Below are positions 21,151 to 34,500 of a DNA stretch of 64,000 nucleotides, piece after piece. The number at the start of each line of letters is the position of its first letter. The stretch's first letter is position 1. The translations under genes and the position numbers were made by a program. The DNA is from Plectrocnemia conspersa (taxonomy: Eukaryota > Arthropoda > Insecta > Trichoptera > Polycentropodidae), in assembly GCA_009617715.1 (NCBI GenBank), contig VTFK01000046.1, positions 992,001-1,056,000 of the forward strand, in the 5' to 3' direction. Below the pieces are notes generated by a model. That model searched no databases. It saw only the letters and a list, made by a program, of their open reading frames with translations, and had not been told where the DNA came from.

Positions 21151-23885
21151 ATTTCAATTTTATTGAACTTTAAATTAAATATATAGTTTGATGTTTAAAA
21201 TATTAAACATTTTTTTTATCTTTTCACAATTTTACACGTTAAATCGCTGTTAAAGTGGACCCAAAATAATAAATATTACGGGTTGTGCGAAAACACGTAA
21301 TAAATTAAATTGGTATCAGTATTTGCAACTTTCTGAACACGTGTATTCATTACTGTGACGTACGTGACGATCGGAGATTTAGATGCTTGAAATAAATGGA
21401 CCATACACAAAGGCCGTTCAGTGTCTTTTTAAATACAGAGAGATACTAAATTTTATTGTCAAAAACCGATATTCAGGAAAATGTTAGATAAAAAATGCAT
21501 CACGTTAGCGCTGCTGTACAAATTATTACAGTTACGCAAATACTTTCTTATACGAAAGGTAACAAATATTATTATTACTTTAGTTGGGTAAGAGAGTACT
21601 TATCTTATTTTGAAAATGTTTATAATCGCATACAATTAATGAGTAAAACTTTCACTAGATACCTTTTACTTGAGACACATGTGAGCTCATCTGAACTCAC
21701 GCCAAGCGAAGTATCAACAAAGACTTGAAATATAGAGGAAGCAGCCTCTTTGTAGTTAATGTCTTTTTTAGCTATTAATCCTGAAATCTTGAGTTCAAGC
21801 CCAATGTCTAAATTCTAAGGGACACAGACAAGATTACGAGAAAATCACTTATTACAGTGAATTGGTAAAATATATTAACATTTGAATCATTTCTTAAGTG
21901 AACTCAGTCGTTATCGACTGAATGCAAGTAAGCATTCAATGTTTTATAATACTTTATAAATTATTTAATAGTAATTCAATATACATAGAAACATTTTTAT
22001 TTGATTGTTAATCTGTCGGGATTATACCCTTTGAACAATCGGCTTACGGGTAATTAGCTGGGACAGAACTTATACTAGGGAGATAGGAGGTTTCGCTTAC
22101 GGTGCACTTCTCCATACTGGCGTTTCGACTTCCATTGTTTGGGTCATCATCTGAAACAAAGCTTCTTATCTTCTATGATGCAGATTTTCCGACTGTATAG
22201 TTTTTGATTCGATTTGATATTAAAAGTGTTTGAACGTTTGTGTTAACATGTAAAAATCTGTACAGCTTTGAAAAAAGATAACACAAGTTATTTTTCCTGA
22301 TTGATAATAGCGATATCGAAGTATTATTAGGAATTTTTATTTAAGTCCGCTGAACTTTTAAGAACATTATATAAAGGTTGTGAACCACTATCGAAGGCTA
22401 TAAAAGAAGCGTTGAAAATATCTGGAGCAAAGTCAAAAGCAATTTGACATACCGAGCAAGCTTTCCGAAAATTTGCCATTGACTCTTAATGCGAAAACCT
22501 TCTCCATTAAAGAAGACACGTTTAGCCAGTCGAAGCTCTTTTCTGCGTCACTTTTTAGAATATTTGTTAAAATTTTCGCACACAGTTTTCATCTAGCAGC
22601 GCCGCATAGCCAATTAATCATCCTCTCACCTGGCGTGGTTGTTTGGTTTAGAGCAAACACACGATGTGATGAAAACTAACCGCACGGTCAGTTTGCCTAC
22701 ACTATTATCGCATATGCAGAACCGACTGTTAATTATGTTTGTGGCTCAGGCATACGAAAGAATTATTGCCGATATGCACGTATCATAGATAGGTAGAAAA
22801 TATAATTTAAAAAAAAAAAAAACACATTATGGTGAAAAAGATAACTTAATATGGAAAGTCAACTATAGTATATTTTAAATTATAGCAATATAAAGCGAGG
22901 AATTGTTTTATAGGAATATTTTTTTTTTCTAAAACCCGTCGCAGTCTAATTGTTACATACTATCATAATTCAGTAGAAATGCTTATTGAACTAACGCATA
23001 AATTGTTCATAACAACGCTACATACATTGCTAAATTCACTGTTATGGGTTGTGTGGCACGTACACTTCAGCAATATTAAATTATATGTACAATGTCAGTT
23101 TGATTAAATGTAATGATTTAATTAAAAAGTAGATATGAAATAAAAAAAAATTCTTTTAGAGATAAACATTTAGTTATACACATACCAAAATGTTTATGAA
23201 CCTACAATAATATATTTGACTGAAAAGTGTTTTTAGTTAAATTTAATTTATTATATAAAATATTATTATTATTGAGTCTATTGCGGTAGTTGTGCAAAAT
23301 TTTCGTTATCAAAAATGAGCACAGTTCTTATCGTGTTTTTCGGGTGTATTGAATTCAAATCAATCAAATTGTTACAAGCTGACACCTAAAATCCTAAAAA
23401 TAATTATCATAGCTAAAAATAAAACACAAATAACTAGATCCATATACAAAAAAATAATTATTTAGTAGCTCATATTTTTAACTAGTTTCTATTTTTACCT
23501 TTCTAAGAATTTATAGAATTTCAAATCATCAGATTTATATAAACACGTAACATATATTATGGCTTGATAATACTTTTATGGTTTCCTCTCGACGATGGAT
23601 TTTTAACGACTATGGATGATTTTCATCTCTTGCATATTTATGTATAGAGATTCGTTGAAAAAGTGATACCATTAAATTGTACATAGATTTTGCAATGATA
23701 TCATAAACATGCTATATTTGGCATTCTATTAATTTCATTATTTTTCGTCGTCTAATCATTGATACACATTGTGATTCACAATTATTTCCATGTATATAGC
23801 CTAAAATAGTTTTGTTCGTTACAGAAATTATAGAAAAAAACACTAATTATACTTATTCTCTCGAAGGGACATCAAAAATACTTTT
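21151..23885. other. mixed interval; G+C-richer patch at 22380-22760
   Basis: Mostly A/T-rich. The patch 22380-22760 is of more balanced composition, with a minus-strand donor-like GCCAG|GTGAG near 22630. Its 68-codon plus frame has no known motif. Another higher-complexity patch at 22015-22165 is not recognised. Either could be conserved non-coding sequence. Confidence 0.35.
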
Positions 23886-23889
23886 ATAG

Positions 23890-24006
23890 AACCTTATTTC
23901 ATGTCTCTTCTGTTAGAACTAGACACAGAGCTAGCTCAGCTGAGCTTCGAAAACAGAGACAATCCGAAGAAGCAGCAGCTTTTTAATAAGTTTAGCTTAG
24001 CACCCG
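23890..24006 (+). other. candidate coding exon with start codon, unrecognised
   Basis: A 46% G+C islet in about 25% G+C surroundings. It lies between an acceptor-like CTTTTATAG (AG at 23888-23889) and a strong donor GTATGT at 24007. From ATG 23901 it reads MSLLLELDTELAQLSFENRD, then NPKKQQLFNKFSLAP, an acidic amphipathic helix followed by a basic stretch. Third codon positions are richer in G/C than the background. The exon ends in phase 1 (one base of a Gly codon). The islet at 28187 would join in frame. No family was recognised and the reverse strand has no comparable frame. An old transposon fragment is the main alternative. Confidence 0.3.
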
Positions 24007-24099
24007 GTATGTATTTTTAATTGTATATCTTTAAAATGTTAAAGTAGATGTCCTAAAATAGCAGACAGTTACGTTGTATAGTTATTTTGTAGTCGTAGC

Positions 24100-24765
24100 T
24101 TTGAAGGTATTATCATTGATTCAATATCTTCGCAACACAGTTTTGAAGAATCTAATTTTTTTTGCAGCATAATAGGGCTACTAATCTAGCGTTAACCTGT
24201 GCTTTTGTAAACTATACAAGCTGGAATGAATAAATAGTATATTTTTTTCGCTGATTATTTCATTAATATTTTTTTTGTACAATCAAATAAACACAATTAA
24301 CATAAACAGGTCGGAATAGCGTAGTTCGTTAAGTAGCTGGTAATTCAGAGGTCACGGGTTCGAGCCACGTCAGAAGACTAAAATTTTATTAATATATTAA
24401 AATGCGCCATTATTCAAAACCGGTCTCCAACTGCAAAAGCAACCAATATTGTTTATAAATTTTATACGTAATAATTTTATAATGAAATATATAGATGCTA
24501 CCGATTTGCAAACAGTCTGTCAGGGTATAACAAAAAATTGAAAAAAAAGTAAATAGTGAAACACCATACTGAAATAAGTCTGTAAATTAGTGACATATTT
24601 TATTATTTATGGACTATTATTACAGCTTACAATCAATATGTTTCATTTTGCATGAACTTATTTTAATTATTCTGAATTTTATTTTCATTATTCATTACGA
24701 TATTTATCCGTAAGATTAGGAAAATATATCGAAACCTATTATATTATAAAAATCATCATATAAAA
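24100..24765 (+). repeat. left arm of a long inverted repeat
   Basis: Pairs with the reverse complement of about 27040-27755. Shared blocks run in order: TTTGAAGGTA.TATCAT, CAGTTTTGAA.AATCTAA, GCAGCATAATAGGGCTACTA, a phrase ending in the SINE head GGTCGGAATAGCGTAG, the SINE body, AATAGTGAAACA, CTGAAATAAGTCT, TTATTACAGCTTACAATCAA and ATTCTGAATTTTATTTT. Divergence is substantial, so the duplication is old. Confidence 0.65.
24309..24535 (+). repeat. SINE family 1, copy B (plus)
   Basis: Head GGTCGGAATAGCGTAGTTCG includes an A-box-like segment. The B-box GGTTCGAGCC is at 24357-24366. The body has AATGCGCCATTATTCAAAAC, CTCCAACTGCAAAAGCAAC and GATGCTACCGATTTGC. An A-rich tail lies at about 24530-24548. 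Confidence 0.7.
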
Positions 24766-24780
24766 ACGTGTTTAATACAT
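24540..24780 (-). repeat. SINE family 2 body (minus, head missing)
   Basis: Reverse complement of the family 2 body: TTATTACAGCTTACAATCAA near 24620, then ATTCATTACGATATTTATCC and the following phrases. The tRNA-like head seen at 26.9 kb is absent here. Confidence 0.45.
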
Positions 24781-26930
24781 GCTTGTCTATAGATTTTTTC
24801 TTATTTTTTTACGGTTTTTCAATGAAATTTTTGAAACTTAAGCTTTAATGGAACGCAAAAATAAATTAATATACAGTAAAATCTGGAGCTTTTAAGATTT
24901 AGGTTACAGTACTTAAATTTGTTAAAGTATAAACAGTATTTTTTTGTACCAAAATCTAAACAAAAATATTTTAAATAAGTGGTAATTTATTTATATTTTT
25001 GGTATTATTATTAGGTTTTATCTTGCAGTCAATTTTTTATGTTCCTACGGCGTATTGTAATACATTTTTGTCACAAATAATTATCTTGTTTGTATGTAAA
25101 GTTATGCTATAAAATGCGTTTTTTAAAACAAGATGGTTTTATTGAATAAATACATTTACAAAACATTTTGGACCTCAGAAAAAAATTATGATTGTCTTTA
25201 TAGTACAGGCGAAAATTTTGCATTCAATTTTAATATCAAATATAGATAGCGCTTGTATTTAATGTTTAACACTAATTTTAAGTTATAAATTATGATTTGT
25301 GTATCACTAAAAAAATAAATCATTTTGTAAAAAAAAAAAATGAGTTTATTATTAAAAGTTAAAAATATATATGATATTCTACGCGCAAATTTTCTAAAAA
25401 AATATTCAGCAAAAATTGTGCTTTGAGCTTTTTTTTTACACATTTGTTTGTAAAGCCCTCTTTTTATTATCCATACCCGACGAAATACATTATAACATTA
25501 TAACATCACGACCGTACCATTACTTCGCACTTGCAAGGAGTGCAAATTTGCGAATCCTTATTCAAACCGTGTTTGTTCGGACAATGTAAATATAATTTAG
25601 AATAAGGTGACGCTAAGGGTATCACGTAAGCAGTTTAGAACAATAATTTAATTTGCCTCAATAATTGTAAATATTATTAATTGTTGTGTACATGACATGT
25701 CAGATCTTTTATAGTAAATCAATAGCTTTGATCACAATTTCCTGTCTGAAATTACATACGAATATGAAATGTGGCATGTTTGTATGTTAAACATATACAA
25801 AAAGCTACCATTTCCACAAAGGATATAGTATGAAGGATGTAAAGTGCACCAACGGAGATGAATTGAATACATACATGCATATTTTCCGGTTGCATTGCTA
25901 TTAAAAAACTAAAATACAATAACAAACCTTTGAAAATTCTCCATAAAGGCGCGGCATGTAATTATTTACTATTTCTGCTTATAACGGACACAAGCAAGAA
26001 ATATTCGGTAACAAGTACATTATTCTAGACTTGTATGTATGTATTTAAGAAATTTTCCACGTAGCTAAGTCGCACATTAGGTCTAATTTTGAGGTCAGTA
26101 TACAATAAATTATAGCTTGTTTACGCTAACTGGCGTTAACGACTATTTTAAACACACTCATGCTTACTGAGTGTTTAGCAAATAGAGATTAAAAATAACA
26201 TTTATATTGATTTGATAGTGATTATAAGTGTTAACGCTTTATCAAAAGGTCGTATGTCGGGCAATAAAAAAAACAGTATGAAAGATTAGGGGTGTAAGTC
26301 AAAGCCTATCAGTGAAAGTAAAAGGTTTAAATATTATATGAACCTTCATGTTTTTCGGAGATTGGTATAAGTAATTATAATTGTTATAATCAAATAACAC
26401 CAGATTAGGTTTATATATTAGAGGTCTTCATAGTTTCGCAAATAAATATCGACGTGATTAAATAAAGTCGAGTTAGATAATGTTAATAAAACTTGATGTT
26501 ACTAATTAAGAAATAAAATAATTAAAATAAAATTTTATATTATTAAAAAAGTTCTTAAATAAATACATACCATCTAATAGTTAATATTAATGGAAATACT
26601 TTTCGTCTCTATATTATACTTTTAAAATTCTTGTGTTATTAATCTCTCATAGGAAAAAGTTGTCATTGCGAAATTAAATTTGTATAGAACGTAATTCTTT
26701 ATTAACTCAATTTTTTTTTAATATTACGTTTGAGTGTTCTGGTTATTTTAGGAATGTATTGCCAGTCGCGTAAAGTAACACCTTTCATTTTGTGTGAGCA
26801 GTCAATTAATTGTGATATTATAGATAATTTGTGGTTGGAGTCATGCGTAGAATAACATATTTTTATCGCAAGCCATAAATTCAGAGGTTAACCATAATAT
26901 ATGTGAATATATGAGTAAAATGAAACCTTG
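24781..26930. other. spacer of the long inverted repeat; no gene
   Basis: A/T-rich. The 81-codon minus-strand frame at 25198-25443 is low in complexity. A patch near 25500-25620 is slightly richer in G+C but shows no motif. Confidence 0.45.
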
Positions 26931-26934
26931 ATTC

Positions 26935-27240
26935 AAGAAATCATACCAGTTACGGCGTCAGTACTAAAACCTAAAAGACATGGGTTCGAATCGCATGTAT
27001 AATTTATTATTTTAATATTCGAGTTAATAATAATTTTATAATAATATTTCGATCATAATATAATGATTTTCTTATTCTTAAAACAAAAATATAGTGATGA
27101 ATAATTAAAATAAAATTCAGAATATTTAAACTAAAGTCATACAAAATCTGTTGATTGTAAGCTGTAATAAAATTTCATAAATAATAAAATATATGTCAAT
27201 AATTTAGACTTATTTCAGTCTGTTGTTTCACTATTTTTTT
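26935..27240 (+). repeat. SINE family 2, copy (plus)
   Basis: Head with AAAAGACATGGGTTCGAATC; B-box GGTTCGAATC at 26983-26992. The body has GATGAATAATTAAAATAAAA and TTGATTGTAAGCTGTAATAA. It meets the minus-oriented family 1 copy tail to tail. Confidence 0.6.
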
Positions 27241-27755
27241 TTTAATCTTCTGTTGTAACCTGACATGCATAATGGCAACATCAGATGTAATAAACATCTA
27301 TTAGCCACCAGACAAATGTCTGCAAATTGATGGCATCTATATAATTAAATATAAAATTACTACGTGTAGTATAATTTGTAAGCAATATATGTTGCTTTTT
27401 CAGCTGGGGGCCGGTTTTGAATAAAAGCGCATTTTTATATATTTTATTAATACAATTTGAGTCTGCTGCTGTGGCTTGAACCCGTGGCCTCTGGATTATC
27501 AGTCTGAGATCTTACAAACTACGCTATTCCGACCTGTTTATGTTGATTATGTTTACCCGATTGTAACGTATTTCATGTTACATCAGAAAATATATAATAA
27601 ATAAATAAAATCAGCAAAAAATATACTAGTTATTGCGTACAGTTTGTGTAGATTACAATAGCAACGCTTGACTAGTAGCCCTATTATGCTGCTAAGAAAT
27701 TTAGATTTTTCAAAACTGTATTGTAAAGACAATGAAACATGATATTACCTTGAAA
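27040..27755 (-). repeat. right arm of a long inverted repeat
   Basis: Inverted counterpart of 24100-24765. Homology extends beyond the SINE heads on the outer side, through TAGTAGCCCTATTATGCTGC and on to TGATATTACCTTGAAA, so this is a duplication of a larger unit and not merely two SINE insertions. Confidence 0.65.
27245..27535 (-). repeat. SINE family 1, copy C (minus)
   Basis: Reads inward from 27535: AGGTCGGAATAGCGTAG, then the B-box as GGTTCAAGCC (27475-27484 in reverse), then AAAAATGCGC and CCGGCCCCCAGCTG. It ends near the TTTTTTTTTT stretch at 27237. Confidence 0.7.
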
Positions 27756-28186
27756 ATTTAAAAGCAATAATGGGTTTATTTGCAAAATATTATAGCTAAT
27801 TAGGATTCAATTTATTTCTAGCTACTCTCTGCGCTTGTTGTGATAAAAATTAAATCAATACGTTAATGCTTTTATCTTGGTTCATTTTATGTCGCAACGA
27901 CTCAAAATATGATCACTCAAAATATATTTATATGTTGAAAGTTTAAAATAATCCGTCGAATAGGTATAATATATGGCTAGTCGTATTATTTTGAATATAT
28001 GTACAGTAGCTATTATTATTAGAGATTATTATATTTTTATTCATAGTTTTTTGAGAAATTATATACAATAAAAAATTCTGGTCAAAGTTATATATGAAAG
28101 TAAATTTATATTATTTACAATTGTTTAGAAATTATATTTATTGAGAATATTTGGCTTCCAATGGCTCTATTAATATTCTCTTATAG
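27756..28186. other. A+T-rich interval, nothing recognised
   Basis: No coding or shared-repeat signal seen. Confidence 0.4.
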
Positions 28187-28262
28187 GAGAGCTACTCGCT
28201 CCTCCCACGGCATGCGACCCTGATATTTACGTTCGTCATAAAGATGGAAAGATATCAACAAC
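28187..28262 (+). other. candidate exon-like islet, unrecognised
   Basis: A 46% G+C islet preceded by a pyrimidine-rich acceptor, TATTCTCTTATAG (AG at 28185-28186). In the frame that continues from the 24006 donor it reads GELLAPPTACDPDIYVRHKD, then GKISTTDIYR. No GT donor is present before SINE copy D begins at about 28272, so the 3' end is undefined. On the minus strand the same bases read YDERKYQGRMPWEERVALL, equally protein-like, so an old transposon fragment is a serious alternative. Confidence 0.18.
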
Positions 28263-28271
28263 TGATATATA

Positions 28272-28525
28272 TAGGACGAAAAAGCGCAGTTCATTACATC
28301 TCAGACTAGTAATGTTGAGGTTGCAAGTTCGAGCCACGGTAGAGGAACTAATTTTCGTTTATAATATTGCGCTATTATTAAAAAATATTAATAATTTATA
28401 TAAATGTCACCGATCTTTACACTTTCAGTCAGGTGGTTAGTACTTAATTGTTGTTATTAATTATGTCTGATTGACTTACCTTGATGGTACAGATTTACTT
28501 CGTTGTAACGCATTGCTCTTATCAA
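28272..28525 (+). repeat. SINE family 1, copy D (plus)
   Basis: Shows TCTCAGACTAGTAATGTTGA, a B-box variant AGTTCGAGCC near 28326, ATGTCACCGATCTT, TCAGTCAGGTGGT, GTCTGATTGACTTACC and TGGTACAGATTTACTTCGTT, ending near GTAACGCATTG. Confidence 0.7.
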
Positions 28526-31500
28526 GTTACAACCAAAGATTTAAAAATCTAATAATTAATAAAGAAATATGATTTAGGGCAAAACAGAAATCTCTGTTTT
28601 TATTTTTTAAATATGTCATTAGCTCTGTTTTAACAGTTCTTTCTTTATTTGCGTCGTTCACAATATATCCAGTTTACCGTTAATTTTTTAGCATTGAAAT
28701 ATATTGAATAGCTGGTGTTTAACTGTACTTTTATTTATTTTAACCAGCCGCTAAAATGCCGTTTCTATGAAAATGTCACAGGAAAAAATAAATATGATTT
28801 TTAACGTACATATATAAAATGGAAATAATATATATTTTCAATTTACTTCGTTTGAGATAAGTTGTGTTAGAAATTGTACATTATAAAATAAAAAAACCTT
28901 GTTGAACATTTTAGGTTATGCAATTAAAGTTTATATAAATTAAAGAATGTGTTCGATCGAAAATGTGTTAAATGCACAATTTGTCCTTAATATTTATAAC
29001 ATTGAGCTAAGAATACATCAAACTATTATACAGTATTTGTAATATATATTATACACTATTATACAATTATTTGTCCTTTGATTAAATTGAACTTAAAAAT
29101 CGTCAATAATAGATTTTTGGAAAAATACTCTTAGGCAAAATCTTTTTTGAGAACATAGCAAAGAGAATATTTATTAAAAAACTGGTTTTGAAAAAGGTAT
29201 ATAAGTTACAAAAAAATCACAATGAAATTAATTATATTTTTAAAAGCAAAAAATGGTACAAAGCAAAGGAAATGCTTTTTAATATAGTATAGGTACAAAT
29301 CTCGAATTCTGAGATTTCCGGAGATTGCTTAAAGTTAGATTTTCGATTCTCAATGTACTGAGAATCAGATACTCTTTAATAAATATATGTATATATGTAC
29401 TTATGTATGTATGTATGTGTATATGACATAATATATCGGATTCAATATAATTCAAATTAAATCCATGTATGTAACATAAATTTAATTAAAAATATTATTT
29501 ATATTCAATATTTCACGTATGTCGCTTTCGATCATAACAATATGATATTATAGCAAAAAACTGAGTTAAAACTTTACCACATATTTCACAGCGATCCATG
29601 TGACTCTCCACTGCACATAAACCTAACAGTAAAACATAAATCAGAGAGTACTCGCTGTGATATATATTATAAAACATATTTTATATCTCCTATTTCGCAT
29701 AATATATGTAATGCGATATATATAAAAGTTTTACTCTAGAAACCCGCCTTTTCAAAAACGACCCTTGTTGTTGAAAGTCATAATTTGCGAATTTAATGCC
29801 CAGGAGGGCGCATGTGAGAAGTTGTGGATAATATTTAGGTTTCACTTTGAGAATCTTAAAACTGGTTCAATCTTTGGTAAGGAACTTTACAACATTTTCC
29901 TTTATGATGTATTATACGCATAGTTATTTTTATATAAAAAATGATACTTTGTAACGAGTTTAATATAAAATAATATATGAAATAATACATTAATTAATAA
30001 ATAATAACTTTTTTCTTACTAAGTTTCAATTTAATTAATGGGTCACTAAATAAAAATAAAAATATTGCGGTCTTATTAATAAAGTAAGGTAATTCAGCAC
30101 TCTCAGAAAAATAACATACGTCCACTATAATATTATTTAAGGCCTAATTGAAATGATATCAATTTATTATGAATTATTAGAAAGCTTTATATATAAACAC
30201 GAGTATATTAAAAACCTGTAGTATTTTTTATCTAGTAATTTATTAAATGAAAAGTATACAAATAGTTTTCATAGCGTTTTATACAAGCTTATAATGCTTT
30301 GAAAGTGCATGAATTCTTGAAAAAAATATTTTGACTTGTGCGCAGCTTTTCATGTACCATCCACTGCACCACTTCATTAGATCTGAACTTCTTTTCTCAT
30401 ATCGCCTTTTTCTCATTAGTGAAAAGCTGTAAAAAAAAATGCTGCAAATGTTCAACATGTTTAAAATGCAGATATTTGATCTTTGCTATAGTTAACTGAG
30501 AAGTTCGCGTAATTTTCATTCGATTGATTTATTTTAAGTAGTGCTTCCTAATGTTTATCCTAAAAAGAGTCAACATAATATTTTCTGCAGATGGTCGTGT
30601 GCTTAACTCATTCACTTATAATTCAAGTAACATTAATTCATACGCTAAAAAAATTAAATTTGTCATAAGAAAACATCAAATATAAAGTGCTGTTTATTGG
30701 ATTACATTTTATATTAATACAACTTAGGTGTTTCTATTTTAAAACCATTAAAGCAAATTGTAATAATGCCGTTATTATTTTGTATGTATGATTGTAGTTT
30801 TTAAAAGTATACATACAATTCATAAATGTATATTATTTTAAGCATTATATCATTTTTACATTTATTATTTATTTTACGGAATTTTTATGAGATGGATTTC
30901 ATTAAAAATAATAGAAATAAAACGTAAAACACTTTTCGCCAATCTTTCGCTTAGAGTCATTACTTTTTTATACGCTGTATAATTGTGCAAATTCTATTCG
31001 CAAAAGCTTTTTGCTTAATCGGATTTTGGAAAACTATAAATAGACACCTGTATTTAATCCTTTATTATGTATAATATACATAGAGCTCGATAATAATTAA
31101 TTCAGTGCATTGAATTGAGCTTAACCTTAAATAAGTATTAAATATTAATAAAAATTTACTGAATAGTATACATTAATGACAAAGGTAGAATATTTTTTTT
31201 ATATTTAATTCGTACAAAGCAAACGCATTTACCTTCATGCTTCATTAAGCTTTAATATGCGTTAGGTTGGGTTTGTTGAGTGAAAATTTATTTGCAACGG
31301 TTATTTACGCTTTATTTCACATGAAGTAATTAAAATAGTTTTGTGCGGCTATATTTAAATTTATTAAAAATATATATAGTGCACTATTTGAGAGACACGA
31401 TATTTATGGATGCTGCATTTAGTTGTCGGTTCAGTTCATTTCGTTCGACGCCAAAGCGATTTTCTCCAGGGATTATCTTACAAATACACAAAACATTTCA

Positions 31501-34500
31501 AGTAACGATATTTTACTCTTATATAGCAATACTAAATAATATATCTACGATAAAATTTCAACCCAACTATTGCGTTGAAGAATCCGAACTTTTATTTTGT
31601 TGAAAAGAATGATTTAAAATTTTAGTAGTTTTGAGACATGGTACAGAAATAGCAAATAGTACGATATCTGAGCGTTTTACTTGTCATACAGACAGATTTA
31701 TTACAATACGAATAAGACGAGGGATTGAATGGGTCTAAAATTGACGAAGATTAATACGAAAGTGAATATCTGAGAACTGCTAAATCATATTTGGTGTACC
31801 TTAATATATTTACATATATATGTATGTAATAAAAATAATGTAGTCAAATTCAATCTCAATTTTGTCTTATACATACATACATACATACATGATATTTATA
31901 TTGATCGTCCCTTTAAAACGAGCGATGCTTTGTTATTCATTGAACCAATAAAAGTTTCCGCTTGTTTGGAACATATTTAAAAGTCTATCAAATCGGATGA
32001 CGGAATAGGTCAATCAATGTCGATAAAAGTAAGTTAAAAACTGCGTTTAATATTCTGGCGTTCATGCTTCGGCTTGCTTTAAAAGTTTCGGTATAATTTA
32101 GTTTAAAAGTTATTAGAATTATACCACTTTATTCGTCGTACTCAATTTTTTTATTATTTTTTTAATCTTACATATAAAATTCATGATTTTATTTTAATGT
32201 ATCAAATTTAAGGGTTAAATCTTGTTTTTTATATAATAAGGCAAAAATATGTAGATTTAAATTTTTTTATTCTTAAAAGCTATGAAAATGAATAGTATAA
32301 TTGTGGATAATATGAATATATTGGTGTAAATGTAATTTTGTTTATTTTTTAGTTATTTAGTTGATAAAAAATAATTTAACTTTGATTACTCTGAATTTAC
32401 ATAAAAAAAGGTTAATAAAACGTCATTTATATCATCAGCGTTTTCCAAGAAAAATAAAATTTATTCGTGATAAAATATACATATAAAAATATTAAAAGGT
32501 CATTTAGGCACAAAATTTAAACCTTATATAAAACTGAATAAATGTATGATTATGAATATTAACATATGTATATTTCGTTTGAAGAAAGCTTTTTAAATAT
32601 ATTAAAAATGTTAAATAAAGGCAATAGATAATATAAAACATAATTTAATTTAGCTTAATGTTCACAGAAACGTGAAAATTGTACTATCGTATCATAAAAT
32701 ATTCGTTTATGGATTATTGGTTGCTTACAGTATTGCAAATTCTATAGAAAAAAATATTATAAATTAAGAAACTGTTTTTAAAATAATACAAAGAATAATA
32801 CAAATTTTAATTAAATTCTATTGATGTGTGATACATAAACGAGCTTTTATTTAATATCATATTTATATGTATTACTTATAATTATTTTTTAACTGCTAAT
32901 TTAAATTATACAATTTTACCTTTAAAATATATTGATATTAAAAACGAGAGATACATTATTTGACTATGAACTAAAAAAGGAAATGTGTTCTTAATATTAT
33001 TAAAATAATTTAAAATATTCTTTGGTATTTTATCTTGCCTATTTACAATTAATAATTACTGAAAATTTTTATTTTATATTTAAAAAAATATATTAAAAAT
33101 CTTGCATTTAATCAATAATCCTTTTGTTTTATTAATTTATTTAAGCTAAGGACCTTAGTCTATCTGCTGTACGCTGTACAACACAACCGCCATAACTTAT
33201 TACGGGCTTAAATTAAATAGTTATTTATTATTTTATGAAATGGAAAATTAAAATAAATAGAAACAATATTTACTACATCTCGCAGATAATCTTAGACATT
33301 ACTACTGCTTCAAATTAAGGGCGAGCGTCAAATACATTTAAATTTAGCAAACATATCGTGAAACTCAGGTCCAAAGATATGCTGCTCTTGCGGTCCTGAA
33401 ACCGATATTTAATTAAAATAGCACATAATTCATATTGTATTATATTTTTACTATATAAACAGCCAATTAAGCTGCTACTAACAAGCGCTTGCTAGGTGTG
33501 GGTAACACTAGATTTTTTTTATGCAGTAAAGCGATATAAATAACATGATATATAATACTTTTTTATATACTCATCTTCAAACACTTGATCATAATTTTTT
33601 AATACCATCAGTTATAGTCATACCATAAAATATTATGCTTGACTAAATTGAACCGATGACTACGATTCAATATAAATACAGGTATAGACAAATTTAATTA
33701 TTAGAAGCTCTAGGTTCCTGATAATGTAAATAAACTAAATTGCTTATGTATGTTTATTTAAATTTTTTTTATAATTTTAAAGCTGGTTTCTTTAATTTTA
33801 TTCATCTTTTTATTATCTATAATCTTTTTTTTTTTATACTTTGTTAGTGTTTTTCTGTATTTTTAATTTCGTATTAAACGTTATAAAAATACACAATAAC
33901 TATTTAACCATTAGTTCTGTAATGTTTTTGTTTTAAATAAAACATTTACATCATTTGCTGTTAAAATTTATTATCGTGCAAAGTATTGCTATAGATGTAG
34001 AATATTTTAGAGTAACCACGGTTTAGTGTACATTCGTGAGCGATTTCCCAGAACCACTTCCGAGACTCCGGAGAGCGGGTAAATTTATTAATTATAAATA
34101 AAGTGAAATTTTTTCATAAAACTTGTTATTATGAAAACGCTTTTAAAAGGTTACTTTAACTGGTCTTTAATTAAAAAATATATGTATATATTTACATACA
34201 TCACTAAAGCGATAATTGATCATATTATAAATAACGAGTTCAGTTATGAGTAATTGAGTTTTTTCGCTTGAATACTTAGCGATTTAAATATGCTGACCTC
34301 TTCTCGGATATATACAGCATATAAGTATGTATTTAAAAAGAGGCAAAGTGTGCGTATTAGCATATTTTAGATATTTGTACGCGAAATAAAACGTGCGTTA
34401 ATTTGCATACTCCATTCGTGCGGCATCAAAGTCTACTTTATACGTTAGGCGAACACCTTTATTAAAGCTTTAATAGAAAGAGCCTTTGATGTTATTCAAA

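Noticed and set aside
20906..27484. tRNA-like B-boxes taken as tRNA genes
   Set aside because: No cloverleaf can be drawn around them; they recur with a shared non-tRNA body, so they are SINE heads.
31343..31603. 86-codon plus-strand ORF
   Set aside because: No start context, no known motif, aromatic/Ile-rich ends typical of A/T-rich sequence.
33360..33420. CCSCGPETDI-like frame resembling the Cys motif at the end of some LINE ORF2 proteins
   Set aside because: Too short and isolated; stops follow at once and no other LINE segment is nearby.
34003..34073. Islet reading SNHGLVYIRERFPRTTSETP with splice-like borders
   Set aside because: Other frames look equally plausible and no partner exon in phase was found; kept only as a mention.
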